Shown one piece after another: positions 20,674 to 29,625 of a stretch of DNA of 64,000 bases. How positions within the stretch are numbered: position 1 is the first letter of the stretch; every line of letters starts with the position of its first letter. Source of the DNA: Shewanella decolorationis S12 (GTDB lineage: Bacteria; Pseudomonadota; Gammaproteobacteria; Enterobacterales; Shewanellaceae); contig NZ_AXZL01000066.1 in NCBI RefSeq assembly GCF_000485795.1, forward strand, positions 1-64,000. The letters are read 5' to 3'. The notes beneath the pieces were generated by a model. It was not told where the DNA came from. It did not search any database and was given only the letters and a program-made list of their open reading frames with translations. The position numbers were made by a program, and so were the translations under genes.

Positions 20674-21869
20674 TAATCATTCCTTGATAAAAATGTATCT
20701 TTAACGTTATTTAATTTAGAACTCACTTCTCTCATTTTTAATCTTGTCTCTGCGAGTAGTGGACACATGTAAACCGAATATGGAAATTTTTCTATCTCAG
20801 AACTACATTGTATGATATTGTTTTTATAAAAATATTCTTTCAGATTGTAGTCAAATAACACGAGCTTCTTCTGTGAGATGAGAATATCTAACTCTGGATT
20901 CTCATTCAATAAGGCGCAAAAATCTGCACCTATACCCCATAATCCACATTTTCCTTCCTCTTGTACTGATTTAATTAAGCATTCTGCTAGATTTAAACGC
21001 AAGCTTTTACACTTAGATTGATATTTAACTATTACACTTGAGGGATCTGGACTATTTTTTGGAAGAAGTAGTTCGTCAGAGCTTGAATCATTTCTCTTTA
21101 ATAAAACTTGCAATCTAGGGATATAACCAGTACTGAACTGTTGATATTTAATTAATTTCAAACCAGAAGTCTTGGCCGCCAAGGCCAATGAATCTAAAGT
21201 AAAGTAATGAATGTGCTGAAGATTGACTAAGTTACTCATTCCTATTGAAGTGTCAGGATGTTCTAATGAGAAATCAGGGACCTCAACAAACAATGTTCCT
21301 TCTTTTTTAAGTCTCTTTCCTATTTCTGTTAGAAATGAAATAGGGTCTAAGACATGTTCTAGAATATGAGATGCCACTGCAAAATCAATACCATCTGTCC
21401 AATATGAATTATTAAGATTAGTTAATTTATTTAAATTGAATGAAATGTATTCGAACGATTCATTATCACATCGATTATTAAAGTCGATACCAATTAAAGT
21501 GCTAGTAGGGTATATTTCTCTTGCTACTTTTAACAACTTTCCGTCTCCGCAGCCAAAGTCTACGATGACATTAGGTAAGATAAGTGGGGAAGAAAAATTA
21601 AGCATGTCCATATAGGGAACATTCGATATTACATGTTCCTCATCCCACATGACTGCTTCTTGCGCGGAATGAAAATAAAGTTGGTCAAACAGAGATTGAG
21701 TATATTCAATGCTAACTTGAACATGTCCACAATCATTACATCTTGATAGAGGATATTTGTTAGATTGGCGCTCTAAACTGTGAGAAACTTGATGCCAGAG
21801 ACCAAAAGTAATTTCAGAAAAATCAGTCCATTCTGATTTTCCACATAGTTGACACTTGATTCTATACAT
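20673..21869 (-). CDS. Class I SAM-dependent methyltransferase, sugar C-methyltransferase-like (paralog 2)
   Basis: The 398-residue protein is colinear with its downstream neighbour: a zinc-type module (CQLCGKSEW, CNDCGHVQV), SAM motif VDFGCGDGKLL (about 103-113), SHILEHVLDP, LFVEVPDFS, then the LWGIGADFCALL C-terminal domain. Identity to the neighbour is moderate across the whole length, so the pair arose by an old tandem duplication and probably diverged in target. The first cysteine module replaces the usual spacing only slightly. It starts 9 nt after the SDR gene. Confidence 0.75.
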   Translation of the reverse strand: MYRIKCQLCGKSEWTDFSEITFGLWHQVSHSLERQSNKYPLSRCNDCGHVQVSIEYTQSLFDQLYFHSAQEAVMWDEEHVISNVPYMDMLNFSSPLILPNVIVDFGCGDGKLLKVAREIYPTSTLIGIDFNNRCDNESFEYISFNLNKLTNLNNSYWTDGIDFAVASHILEHVLDPISFLTEIGKRLKKEGTLFVEVPDFSLEHPDTSIGMSNLVNLQHIHYFTLDSLALAAKTSGLKLIKYQQFSTGYIPRLQVLLKRNDSSSDELLLPKNSPDPSSVIVKYQSKCKSLRLNLAECLIKSVQEEGKCGLWGIGADFCALLNENPELDILISQKKLVLFDYNLKEYFYKNNIIQCSSEIEKFPYSVYMCPLLAETRLKMREVSSKLNNVKDTFLSRND

Positions 21870-21878
21870 GTTGGTATC

Positions 21879-22607
21879 CTAATTTGTAATTCCGCCATCA
21901 ATAGTAATAGTCTGGCCAGTAATAAAGGATGCACCATCGGATAGTAAGAAGCCGACTAGAGGTGTTATGTCATCCACATGACCAAGTCTGTGCATTGGTG
22001 TCCGACGAATAATTTGCTCGCGTTTTTTGTCACTTAGAGTAGATGACATTTCGGTATCTAAATATCCAGGGGCAATAGAATTAACAGTTATATTTCGTCG
22101 TCCATTTTCTCTAGCCAGTGCTCTTGTTAAACCATCTAATCCTGCTTTTGATGCAGAGTATGCGGCTAGACCGGTATAACCACGGCTTCCAATAATGGAA
22201 CTAATGTTTATAATTCTTCCTGCACTATTTTGACTTAAAAATATACGTAGGGCCTCGCGAGCTAAATAAATAGCACCATGTAAATTTATTTGTAATAAAG
22301 AATCAGTCTCTATATTAGGAAATGTAGCTAAAATCCCTTCCTTTGCGATACCTGCATTATTAATAACCCCCCAAAGTTTGGCTTCATTAGCCCAGGTACA
22401 TGCTTTTCTAACAAATTCAGCAGTTTGTTCTGCGTTACCTATTTCGACTTGAAACCATTGAAAAGTTGAATATTGGGAAAGTAATTCATCAATTGCGGAG
22501 TTTCTTTCTCGGCTACAAGTTGAAACTGTATAGTTTTCGGAAAGAAGGTACTTAACAATCGCTAGTCCAAGTCCTTTACTTCCGCCTGTCACAATAACAT
22601 GCTTCAT
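21879..22607 (-). CDS. Short-chain dehydrogenase/reductase, FabG-like (1 of 3)
   Basis: The 242-residue classical SDR has TGGSKGLG (7-14) for NAD(P), NNAG (83-86), Ser137, and YSASK (Tyr150, Lys154). It resembles 3-oxoacyl-ACP reductases. It begins one base inside the acyl-ligase gene (TAATG overlap) with AAGGAAAG as ribosome site, so it is tightly coupled to the ligase and ACP. The proposed role is reduction of a 3-ketoacyl-ACP for the glycan's acyl group; a sugar substrate is the alternative. Confidence 0.82.
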   Translation of the reverse strand: MKHVIVTGGSKGLGLAIVKYLLSENYTVSTCSRERNSAIDELLSQYSTFQWFQVEIGNAEQTAEFVRKACTWANEAKLWGVINNAGIAKEGILATFPNIETDSLLQINLHGAIYLAREALRIFLSQNSAGRIINISSIIGSRGYTGLAAYSASKAGLDGLTRALARENGRRNITVNSIAPGYLDTEMSSTLSDKKREQIIRRTPMHRLGHVDDITPLVGFLLSDGASFITGQTITIDGGITN

Positions 22608-23737
22608 TATACTTTCCTTAATTTCTTTCCTGCTTCAGTCAAAGATATATTTGTTACGAAGGTTACAATGCGAGGCTTTGCTGCATTGTCTAAATTATTA
22701 TTTAGAGTGGCTAATGCTGCTCTCGCTTTGGATTCATCGTGTGTGGCAATTTCGGCACAAACAATCGCATTTGTGATAGGGTTGCTCTTGGCATAGACTC
22801 TTGCGTCGATGACTTCATCTAATGAAAGGATTTTTTGTTCAATATCTTCTAGATTAACTTTAACACCGCCGATATTGACAATGTTGTCTTCTCTGCCAAT
22901 AAAATATACACGATTGCCAATTATTTTTACTGTATCGCCTGTTTTAATTGTGATATCTTTTTTATGTAGAACTAATGACTCATCAAAAGTTAATTCCCAT
23001 CCATTTAAATGTGAGTTTCTCCACTCTAATGGAAATCCTGCAATTCCATCTTTTACTGTGAAAACTACACCGGCTTCAGTTGTTGCATAGATGTGTCTTA
23101 ATTTAGCATCTGGGAATGTACTTTTTAGGGCATCTAGAATTGCTTGAGTCGCAATTTCACCACCTAAAGTGATGGTTTTAAGTGGTGGAAGTTGTTTCGT
23201 CCATGACAGCAAAAAACTTCGTATTAATGATGGAGTTGCGCTGATAGCGTCAATATTATATTGGCATGCAAGTTGAGCTTTTTTAGTCACGTTTGCATCT
23301 ACATCAACGACAAGCACATTATTTGAAATAACAGCTTGTAATATAACCTGTAGACCAGCAAAGCTCATTGGGTGATAGCACAAAAGCCACCTAAAATTAT
23401 TTATTGATTGGTTAGTTCTTGGTAATAGATCACTCAATAGATGGAATATTAGCTTTGGTGTACCTGTTGTACCTGAAGTAAATAATCCGACAGAAAATTT
23501 TTTTGGGATATTATGGAAGTTAATCTGTTGATTAGTTCTGTTAAAAATTACTGGTATATCAAGATGCTGTCCAACATAAAGGGCGTGAAGCATTTTTGAT
23601 ACGAGTTTTTCATTATCGGAGGAACAATTAACTACTATAGAGGTTAAATCTTTATTATATGGTAACTCAACAATCTTATCTAAAGTATAGGTAACATTGT
23701 TTTCAATTAGATTGAATTTACCATTTTTTTCAAACAT
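22607..23737 (-). CDS. Compact AMP-dependent acyl ligase (ANL superfamily)
   Basis: The adenylate-forming enzyme activates a carboxylic acid with ATP and passes it to a thiol, probably the adjacent ACP. Visible motifs are TSGTTGTPK (87-95), YATTEA (217-222), TGD (266-268), GREDNIVNIGGVKVN (281-295) and the C-terminal GKKLRK with the catalytic Lys. At 376 residues it is well short of the usual 500 or more; the loss is in the N-terminal domain ahead of the P-loop. Start and stop overlap ACP and SDR genes by 1 nt each, indicating coupled translation. The substrate acid is unknown. Confidence 0.82.
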   Translation of the reverse strand: MFEKNGKFNLIENNVTYTLDKIVELPYNKDLTSIVVNCSSDNEKLVSKMLHALYVGQHLDIPVIFNRTNQQINFHNIPKKFSVGLFTSGTTGTPKLIFHLLSDLLPRTNQSINNFRWLLCYHPMSFAGLQVILQAVISNNVLVVDVDANVTKKAQLACQYNIDAISATPSLIRSFLLSWTKQLPPLKTITLGGEIATQAILDALKSTFPDAKLRHIYATTEAGVVFTVKDGIAGFPLEWRNSHLNGWELTFDESLVLHKKDITIKTGDTVKIIGNRVYFIGREDNIVNIGGVKVNLEDIEQKILSLDEVIDARVYAKSNPITNAIVCAEIATHDESKARAALATLNNNLDNAAKPRIVTFVTNISLTEAGKKLRKV

Positions 23738-23982
23738 TAAGAATTCGCCTCTGTGTAAAGATTAATCAGTTCATCAACAGTATGGAAGGTTTTAAAACCG
23801 TCTCTAAATGGATCTAAACCAGTTGAAATTTCTAATGAAACTATCAAAGTTGCTAGATCTAATGAATCCATAGGTAAGTCATTTAAAAACTCGCTATTGA
23901 GGGTTATTGTTGGGCAGTCAACACCCTTTTCCGTGATAATTTTACGAGTCTTTTCTATTATTAAATTCTTTAGGTTTTTCAT
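23737..23982 (-). CDS. Acyl carrier protein 1
   Basis: The 81-residue helical acidic protein has a phosphopantetheine site PMDSLDLATL, with Ser40 the attachment residue. It overlaps the GNAT gene by 4 nt and the ligase by 1 nt, forming an acyltransferase-ACP-ligase cassette. It is not the housekeeping AcpP, which is shorter and has the DSLD..EL..A.E pattern. It probably holds the acyl group to be put on the amino sugar. Confidence 0.85.
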   Translation of the reverse strand: MKNLKNLIIEKTRKIITEKGVDCPTITLNSEFLNDLPMDSLDLATLIVSLEISTGLDPFRDGFKTFHTVDELINLYTEANS

Positions 23983-24545
23983 GCAGAGTTCCAGTCATTA
24001 AATGATTTTGATATTTTATCTAATGTGAAATGTTGTTTTTGATTAATCCAATCTTCTCTAAGTTGTTCGAAAATGTAAACGTCTAAAAACTGGCCATTTT
24101 TAAAAATATGCTGCTTTAGTTGGCCTACAAGTCTAGTTTTATGCAACTTTTGCAACTTGACCACTTTGTCATTAGCATCTAAAACATGGTTGACAATCTT
24201 GTTAAAATTTAACTGGTGAAAAACATAATTACAAATATAAGTATGCATTGTCACACCATATTTTAGTCTCGCATGCCGTTCATAGATATACGAACCTGTA
24301 CTACAACGTCGATGGAAATAATCAATGTCACTGAAGCATAAAAAACCTATTGATGAACCGTCATCTTGAATCATGTAACCTCGGTAGTCTTTGCGATCTT
24401 TTAAAGACCTTATCCAAGTTCGTTGTTTCTCGATCGATGGTTCGACTAGATCTGTGAACATATGCTTTGTTATCTCTGGCGTTGTACGCCATTTCAATAA
24501 TAATTCAGCATCTGTTTCATCTATACGCTTAAAGTTTAGTGCCAT
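23979..24545 (-). CDS. pseH: GNAT acyltransferase, PseH-like
   Basis: The 188-residue GNAT-fold protein matches the PseH step, in which the 4-amino group of UDP-4-amino-4,6-dideoxy-altrosamine is acylated. Features are FKRIDETDAELLLKWR, TPEITKHM, the GYMIQDDGSSIGFLCFSDID strands and the NDKVVKLQKLHKTRLVG C-terminal block. The coupling to an ACP gene suggests the donor may be acyl-ACP instead of acetyl-CoA; that is an inference. It is the only acyltransferase in the island. Confidence 0.78.
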   Translation of the reverse strand: MALNFKRIDETDAELLLKWRTTPEITKHMFTDLVEPSIEKQRTWIRSLKDRKDYRGYMIQDDGSSIGFLCFSDIDYFHRRCSTGSYIYERHARLKYGVTMHTYICNYVFHQLNFNKIVNHVLDANDKVVKLQKLHKTRLVGQLKQHIFKNGQFLDVYIFEQLREDWINQKQHFTLDKISKSFNDWNSA

Positions 24546-24555
24546 GCTTTACTTC

Positions 24556-25320
24556 TTAGTTTGCAAGATAACCACCCTCTACCGGCAATGTTATCGCATT
24601 AATCCATTTTGCCGCATCACTTATCAGAAAGGCGACAGCATTAGCTACGTCTTCTGGTTGTCCAATACCCATCGGATGTTGGTCTAACATATGTTGGAAT
24701 TGAGATTCAGTCATATTCTCTTTAGTTCGCTGTGCCATTTCAGTGGCTATTAATGCAGGAGCAACACAGTTAACTCTAATATTATCTCTAAGTAATTCCA
24801 TTGCTAATCCACGCGTAAGTGACATTAAACCCGCTTTACTCGCTCCGTAGATTGTATTACCAGTCTGGCCAATAAGGCCTGCTATAGATGATACAAACAC
24901 GATAGAACCCTGTTTGCTTCTATCACGCTTCGTGCGAAATCCTTTGGCAATAGCCATAGCACTGGCAAGATTTACGTGCATAGTTTGGTCAAAAAATGCT
25001 TGGTCGAATAGGCGTATCGGTTTTGTTTCTTGAATTCCTGCGCAGTGCACAAAACTATCAAAATAACCTTCGGTCTTAGTTAAAGATTTAAACCAGTCAT
25101 ATAGCTCGTCGGTTTTTGCCATATCAAACACTGCAATTGAATGGCCTTCGCCTGACATTAACGCTAGGGTTTGATTAAGTTGCTCAACTTGGCGTCCATT
25201 GAGAACAACTCGAGCGCCAAGTTGGGATAGTAATATAGCACAGGCACGACCAATTCCTTTGGATGCTCCTGTGACTAAAATACGTTTCCCACTTAAATCC
25301 ATGGGATTGTTTAACGTCAT
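24556..25320 (-). CDS. Short-chain dehydrogenase/reductase, FabG-like (2 of 3)
   Basis: The 254-residue classical SDR has TGASKGIG (17-24), CAG in the NNAG position (93-95), Ser144/145 and YGASK (Tyr158, Lys162). The C-terminus ends VEGGYLAN, as in 3-oxoacyl-ACP reductases. It lies between the two ACP genes, 10-11 nt from each neighbour. A role on an ACP-bound chain is the simplest reading. Having three distinct SDRs implies more than one reduction or different chiral outcomes. Confidence 0.82.
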   Translation of the reverse strand: MTLNNPMDLSGKRILVTGASKGIGRACAILLSQLGARVVLNGRQVEQLNQTLALMSGEGHSIAVFDMAKTDELYDWFKSLTKTEGYFDSFVHCAGIQETKPIRLFDQAFFDQTMHVNLASAMAIAKGFRTKRDRSKQGSIVFVSSIAGLIGQTGNTIYGASKAGLMSLTRGLAMELLRDNIRVNCVAPALIATEMAQRTKENMTESQFQHMLDQHPMGIGQPEDVANAVAFLISDAAKWINAITLPVEGGYLAN

Positions 25321-25331
25321 GGCTATAAACC

Positions 25332-25565
25332 TTAAACAGATAGATGCTCTTGTACTAGTGCAACAAGATCATCTACAGTCTTGATTTGTTCCAATTTGTC
25401 ACCTTGAATGACAATGTCAAAATGTTCATCTGCCATAGCGATAATGCTTAAAAATGCTAATGAATCCCATTGTTCTATATCCAGTAATACTTCATTTCCT
25501 TTAAGTGTATTGGTGTCTAGTTCTAAAATTTCTTCAAGTTGATTTAAAAATTCTTGCTTGTTCAT
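25332..25565 (-). CDS. Acyl carrier protein 2
   Basis: The 77-residue ACP has the phosphopantetheine motif WDSLAFLS (Ser35) and a FabD/PCP-like helix pattern ending DDLVALVQEH. It differs clearly from ACP 1 in sequence, so the two are not recent duplicates and may carry different acyl groups. A 72-nt gap (25566-25637) separates it from pseF, the widest in the operon, which could hold an internal promoter or processing site. Confidence 0.85.
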   Translation of the reverse strand: MNKQEFLNQLEEILELDTNTLKGNEVLLDIEQWDSLAFLSIIAMADEHFDIVIQGDKLEQIKTVDDLVALVQEHLSV

Positions 25566-25637
25566 AGTATTTACCTTCTTTTGCTTTATTGTATAGGAGA
25601 ATATTTTTCTATCGGCCTAAAACCAAAACTTTTGAGT

Positions 25638-26378
25638 TTAATGGACTGTTTTTTGTATTACACCAGAGTTAAGCAAGGCTATTTCTGGGTGCGAGGCTAA
25701 TAAATTACAGATCTTTTCAGGGCTCGAATGCAACCAGTCTTTACCTAACTTATTGATTAATTGATTTATTAGCTCTAAATCATCTGCTTCGTCTACACAG
25801 AGACGGTATTGGCTCCATTTTACGTTACCTGACTCAATCGGTACGATCATCATGTTGGGTTGACTGTATAGGTATAGCGTTACATGTTCTCGCTCTGCTG
25901 GTTTAGTTGCAAAGTTATAAGCCTTAGTAAGATTCTCCATACTGAAGACTTCAACGTCAAAGCCACGAGGGAAGTAATCTAAGCTAACATGTGTGTATTG
26001 ATTGCTAGCGCCTTTCATATGCATCAACACTGTTTCGTCGATTAGTTGTCCCGAAACAAGTGGGCAGTCAGCTGTTAATCTAATAATAATATCTTCAGGT
26101 TGAGCATTTAACTGAAGCGCTGCCAGATAAAATCGCGAAAGCACATCGTCTTCGTTTCCACAAAAGAAAAGATGATTATTCTCTATACAAAAATCTACAA
26201 TAGGGTGATCACGTTCACTATCCGTTGTGGCAATTATATGATGATCAATGAGTGTAGATTCATGCACTCGTGAAACATGATATTCGAGCATTGGTTTACC
26301 ATTGATCATCGCTAACACTTTGCCAGGTAATCGACTAGAACCCATTCTTGCTTGGCTTATACATATCACTTTTGGCAT
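25638..26378 (-). CDS. pseF: Pseudaminic acid CMP transferase, PseF-like (SpsF family)
   Basis: The 246-residue cytidylyltransferase activates the nonulosonic acid as CMP-sugar. It has the N-terminal nucleotide motif ISQARMGSSRLPGKVL (about 6-21), GKPMLEYHV and the IRLTADCPLVSG acid motif. Its sequence is of the SpsF/CMP-KDO-synthetase superfamily, used as PseF in several polar flagellar loci. It is 1 nt from pseI. The exact sugar (Pse or a derivative) cannot be told. Confidence 0.85.
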   Translation of the reverse strand: MPKVICISQARMGSSRLPGKVLAMINGKPMLEYHVSRVHESTLIDHHIIATTDSERDHPIVDFCIENNHLFFCGNEDDVLSRFYLAALQLNAQPEDIIIRLTADCPLVSGQLIDETVLMHMKGASNQYTHVSLDYFPRGFDVEVFSMENLTKAYNFATKPAEREHVTLYLYSQPNMMIVPIESGNVKWSQYRLCVDEADDLELINQLINKLGKDWLHSSPEKICNLLASHPEIALLNSGVIQKTVH

Positions 26379-26379
26379 T

Positions 26380-27453
26380 TTAAGGTGCCTTTTTAAGAGG
26401 AATGCTTAGGTGTTGTTCCGATAGCGCTGTACCAAAAGGGATATCCATTACGGCCTGTTGTCCTAAAACCTGTGGCAAATAACGAGTATGTAATCCCTTG
26501 GCCGGACGTACTGAGCGAACATTTTGTTCAGTAAATATCTCGCCTTTTTTGATATTTTTGCAAACATATAATGAACGTCTGTATTCCCGTCCTCCTTGCT
26601 CACTGGGTTTTATATCATAACCTGCCATCCCAAGAGCGCTATAGGCTTTAGTGGTTTCCTGCTTAAGTAGAATAAACTCATCTGGTTCTAGCGAAAAAGC
26701 AGCATCAACTGAACCATCTGTTTTATCAAGTGTAAAATGCTTTTCTATGATAGATGCACCTAGAGCTACTGCTGTAATTGCGGCAGTATTGTCGACCGTG
26801 TGGTCACTTAGACCAATAGGGAAGTCGAATCTTTGACATAAATCGGAAATGGTTCTCAAGTTACAATCTTCAATTGGAGTTGGGTAGCCACTAATACAGT
26901 GTAATAAAGCAAGTTGAGTGCCTCCAGCATTCGCAATGGCGGTTACGGCCTCATTGATCTCTTCTAGTGTAGCAAGCCCCGTTGACATAATTATTGGTTT
27001 ACCTGTTTTGGCTATAGCAGTGATTAATCCAATGTCATTAATTTCAAATGATGCAACTTTATATGCAGGGCAGTTAAGTGATTCAAGTAAGTCAATGGCA
27101 GTCTTATCAAATGGAGATGAAAATAACGTTATGTTATTTTTTTTTGCTCGCTGAAATAATTCTTCATGCCATTCCCATGGTGTGTGAGCTTCTTGATATA
27201 AATCATAGAGAGTACGACCCGCCCAAAGCCCACCTTCTAACCTAAATTCAGGGCCATTGTGGTTAAGTGTTATTGTTTCAGCACTATAAGTTTGAATCTT
27301 GATAGCATCTACACCTGTTGAGGCAGCCCTATCTATCATGGTAAGTGCTTGAGATAGATCTCCTTTATGATTACCTGATAATTCGGCAATCACATAAGGT
27401 GGTTTAAGAGAACTGATTTCTCTGCCTTGAATGAATATATTTGGCTTAAACAT
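26380..27453 (-). CDS. pseI: Pseudaminic acid synthase, PseI
   Basis: Condenses the 2,4-diamido-2,4,6-trideoxy-L-altrose with phosphoenolpyruvate. The 357-residue protein is a NeuB-family TIM barrel (YVIAELSGNHKGDL; FSSPFDKTAIDLL; KVASFEI; GLSDHT; IEKHFTLDK). A C-terminal SAF/antifreeze-like domain follows (RRSLYVCKNIKKGEIFTEQ onward). The ELSGNH variant is typical of PseI rather than NeuB. It overlaps the Rieske gene by 8 nt. Confidence 0.93.
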   Translation of the reverse strand: MFKPNIFIQGREISSLKPPYVIAELSGNHKGDLSQALTMIDRAASTGVDAIKIQTYSAETITLNHNGPEFRLEGGLWAGRTLYDLYQEAHTPWEWHEELFQRAKKNNITLFSSPFDKTAIDLLESLNCPAYKVASFEINDIGLITAIAKTGKPIIMSTGLATLEEINEAVTAIANAGGTQLALLHCISGYPTPIEDCNLRTISDLCQRFDFPIGLSDHTVDNTAAITAVALGASIIEKHFTLDKTDGSVDAAFSLEPDEFILLKQETTKAYSALGMAGYDIKPSEQGGREYRRSLYVCKNIKKGEIFTEQNVRSVRPAKGLHTRYLPQVLGQQAVMDIPFGTALSEQHLSIPLKKAP

Positions 27454-28561
27454 GCTTTATAATTCCAGTAGGTTTATTTATATCCTCCCTCCAAGCACTA
27501 TGAAAGTGACGGATTCGGTCTTCGCATTTACCGAGTAAGCCTGGAGTATTATTACAGGTCATATTGCTTTGGCAAGATTCAGCTACAATTCTGTCTTCTT
27601 CTAAAATAGTATGATTAAATTTTGTGAAGTTCATACAAACTGCAGCTTTTAATGCTTCACTTGATTTAATTTCGCTTGGTGGATTTATCATCCTCAAACG
27701 AAAATTTAAAAGGGTAGTTACTGAATCTACAGGTTCATAAGTTTGTAATGACATGAGTGAACCATTTGTTAACCCAATGGCAAGATTCGGGTAAATAAAA
27801 AAATGATTATACTCATCAAATTTATCATGTGGGTTAATTTTCAAATGTTTTCTCGCGCCATTCCACCATTTATGGGTCGCTTCTTGTAACGGCGTATTGC
27901 CTGTGGAATGCCCGTTGAAATAATGAATTTCACATTCTGCTCTAGCAAATTTTGCAAAAGTGTCTGGATGAGTACCTGCAACATGATAAACTTCTAAAAC
28001 AGTCTCGCAAGCTAATTTCCAGTTCGTTTTCCAGCTATAAATTCCTTCTTGAATATGATCATTAAAATCTGTTGATATTGTTTCTAATATAGAAAAGTAC
28101 GGTCCTAAAAATTCTGATAAAGAGGGACCCGTTTGACTTACTCTAACGAAAAGCAGTTCACCACAACGCTCGAGGGCGAATTTTTTAAGAGATAAATGTT
28201 TTTTTGTTGTCTCATTTAACCCAAAATCTGTTTTATTTTGTGGAACACCTGCTAATGCTCCATTGCTTTTGTAACTCCAGCAATGATATGGGCATATTAG
28301 CGAGCGGTTCCCTTTTTTTTCTTGTTGAAGTTTAGCTTTTCTGTGACTGCATATATTCAATAGTGCAGAAAGTTCGCCATTGAAGTTTTGAACAAGAATC
28401 GGCGTATTACCAATTGTAATCGTGATAAAATCATTATTCTTTGATAGTTCATCTCTAAAGCCAACAAAAATCCAGTTATTCTCGAATACTGCGAACTTTT
28501 CTTGTTCAAATGTATTAGTGGCGTAGTAATATACTGGATGTAGTGATTCCGTGGTAATCAT
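27446..28561 (-). CDS. Rieske [2Fe-2S] aromatic-ring-hydroxylase-type oxygenase
   Basis: The 371-residue oxygenase has a Rieske cluster motif Cys71-X-His73...Cys90-X2-His93 (CSHRKA, CPYHCWSY). A mononuclear iron site follows in NWKLACETVLEVYHVAGTH (bridging acidic residue Glu190, His193, His197), with a later acidic ligand region near EEDRIVAES. The family hydroxylates or demethylates organic substrates with electrons from a ferredoxin reductase, which is not encoded here. It overlaps pseI by 8 nt and pseG by 4 nt, so it belongs to the pathway. Candidate substrates are the sugar or its acyl group; both are guesses. Confidence 0.85.
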   Translation of the reverse strand: MITTESLHPVYYYATNTFEQEKFAVFENNWIFVGFRDELSKNNDFITITIGNTPILVQNFNGELSALLNICSHRKAKLQQEKKGNRSLICPYHCWSYKSNGALAGVPQNKTDFGLNETTKKHLSLKKFALERCGELLFVRVSQTGPSLSEFLGPYFSILETISTDFNDHIQEGIYSWKTNWKLACETVLEVYHVAGTHPDTFAKFARAECEIHYFNGHSTGNTPLQEATHKWWNGARKHLKINPHDKFDEYNHFFIYPNLAIGLTNGSLMSLQTYEPVDSVTTLLNFRLRMINPPSEIKSSEALKAAVCMNFTKFNHTILEEDRIVAESCQSNMTCNNTPGLLGKCEDRIRHFHSAWREDINKPTGIIKHV

Positions 28562-29625
28562 TGCTGTTCCTGCTCAGTTTTTAAGCCTATAAGTAGTTTC
28601 TGGATAATACGTTGGCAGCCTTTAGAGTCAATTAATTGGCGAGCTTGCTCACTCATATTTTCTCTTTTGCATATATCATGCCAGAGATTGGTGGCTTCTT
28701 CAGATACTTTGTCAAGCAAAGAAAATGTTCTTTTGCATTTTACTTCCGACGTACAGGCAGATCTGAGATCGATAGCAAAATACCAAGTGTTGTTTAACGG
28801 CGACTCTAATGCAGGTGTTTGATTATCTACAGTGATCAATGCGATTGTAGGAACTCCCATCGATGCCAGCTCTCCAAGAGTCCCCCCTGCAGCTGATATC
28901 GCTAATCCGGCTTCTACCATGATACTTGCTACAGATGCTGGATTATAAATTAAGCTAAAATTGCTATATTGTTGTTGTAATTGTTCTAAATTTAACTGAT
29001 CTTGATGCTGTTTTCCTAATAGTAGTTGAATTGTTGTCCCTGGAAGACGGGATAGCAAACTCTTTGATAAAGGGTACGCGAGGGATTTACTATCAGTACC
29101 ACCTAATGTAATAAGTATATTTTTTCTTTCATTGAGTGGTTTAAAAGAACATATTGAGAACTCTTTTCTAAGATATGTATATTTTGGACCTAAACAAAAT
29201 TGGGAAGATGGAAAACGTTTGGCGTAACTATCTAAATTGGCATTTGGTGCAGGATTTATCACTAGGTCAACAAAATACTTTGAGCAGTCTAGTCCATCAT
29301 CAAGCTTAACTTTAAATAATTTTAGCTGTTCTAATGTGTGCCATTCATCTGATGTTAGATCATAATCGTCTATAAAGATAACTGACGCAGAAAAGGATGA
29401 TAACTCGTTAAAAGCAAGCGGCGAGGAAAGAATTCGGGTTGAGAATCCTTCTTCTTTAAGTTTATCTAATAAAGCATCTGGACAGGTTTTATAGATAAAA
29501 AGTATTTGGAAATAAGCTTTAGCAGCTTGAGCAAGTGCAAATAAGCGCATGATATGCCCAGCACCAATTTTATGGCTACTATTACCATAAAAAACACATA
29601 GAGGTTTAGCCTGCAAGAAAGCCAC
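28558..29625 (-). CDS. pseG: UDP-2,4-diacetamido-2,4,6-trideoxy-beta-L-altropyranose hydrolase, PseG
   Basis: Removes UDP from the diamido sugar before the PseI step. The 355-residue GT-B-like hydrolase has the catalytic GAGHIMR segment (about 21-27), the LITLGGTDS loop, and SAAGGTLGELASMGVPT in the nucleotide-binding C-terminal half. Start is taken as GTG at 29625, which overlaps the SDR gene by 20 nt; no good ribosome site is seen, so translation probably relies on coupling. Confidence 0.88.
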   Translation of the reverse strand: MAFLQAKPLCVFYGNSSHKIGAGHIMRLFALAQAAKAYFQILFIYKTCPDALLDKLKEEGFSTRILSSPLAFNELSSFSASVIFIDDYDLTSDEWHTLEQLKLFKVKLDDGLDCSKYFVDLVINPAPNANLDSYAKRFPSSQFCLGPKYTYLRKEFSICSFKPLNERKNILITLGGTDSKSLAYPLSKSLLSRLPGTTIQLLLGKQHQDQLNLEQLQQQYSNFSLIYNPASVASIMVEAGLAISAAGGTLGELASMGVPTIALITVDNQTPALESPLNNTWYFAIDLRSACTSEVKCKRTFSLLDKVSEEATNLWHDICKRENMSEQARQLIDSKGCQRIIQKLLIGLKTEQEQQ

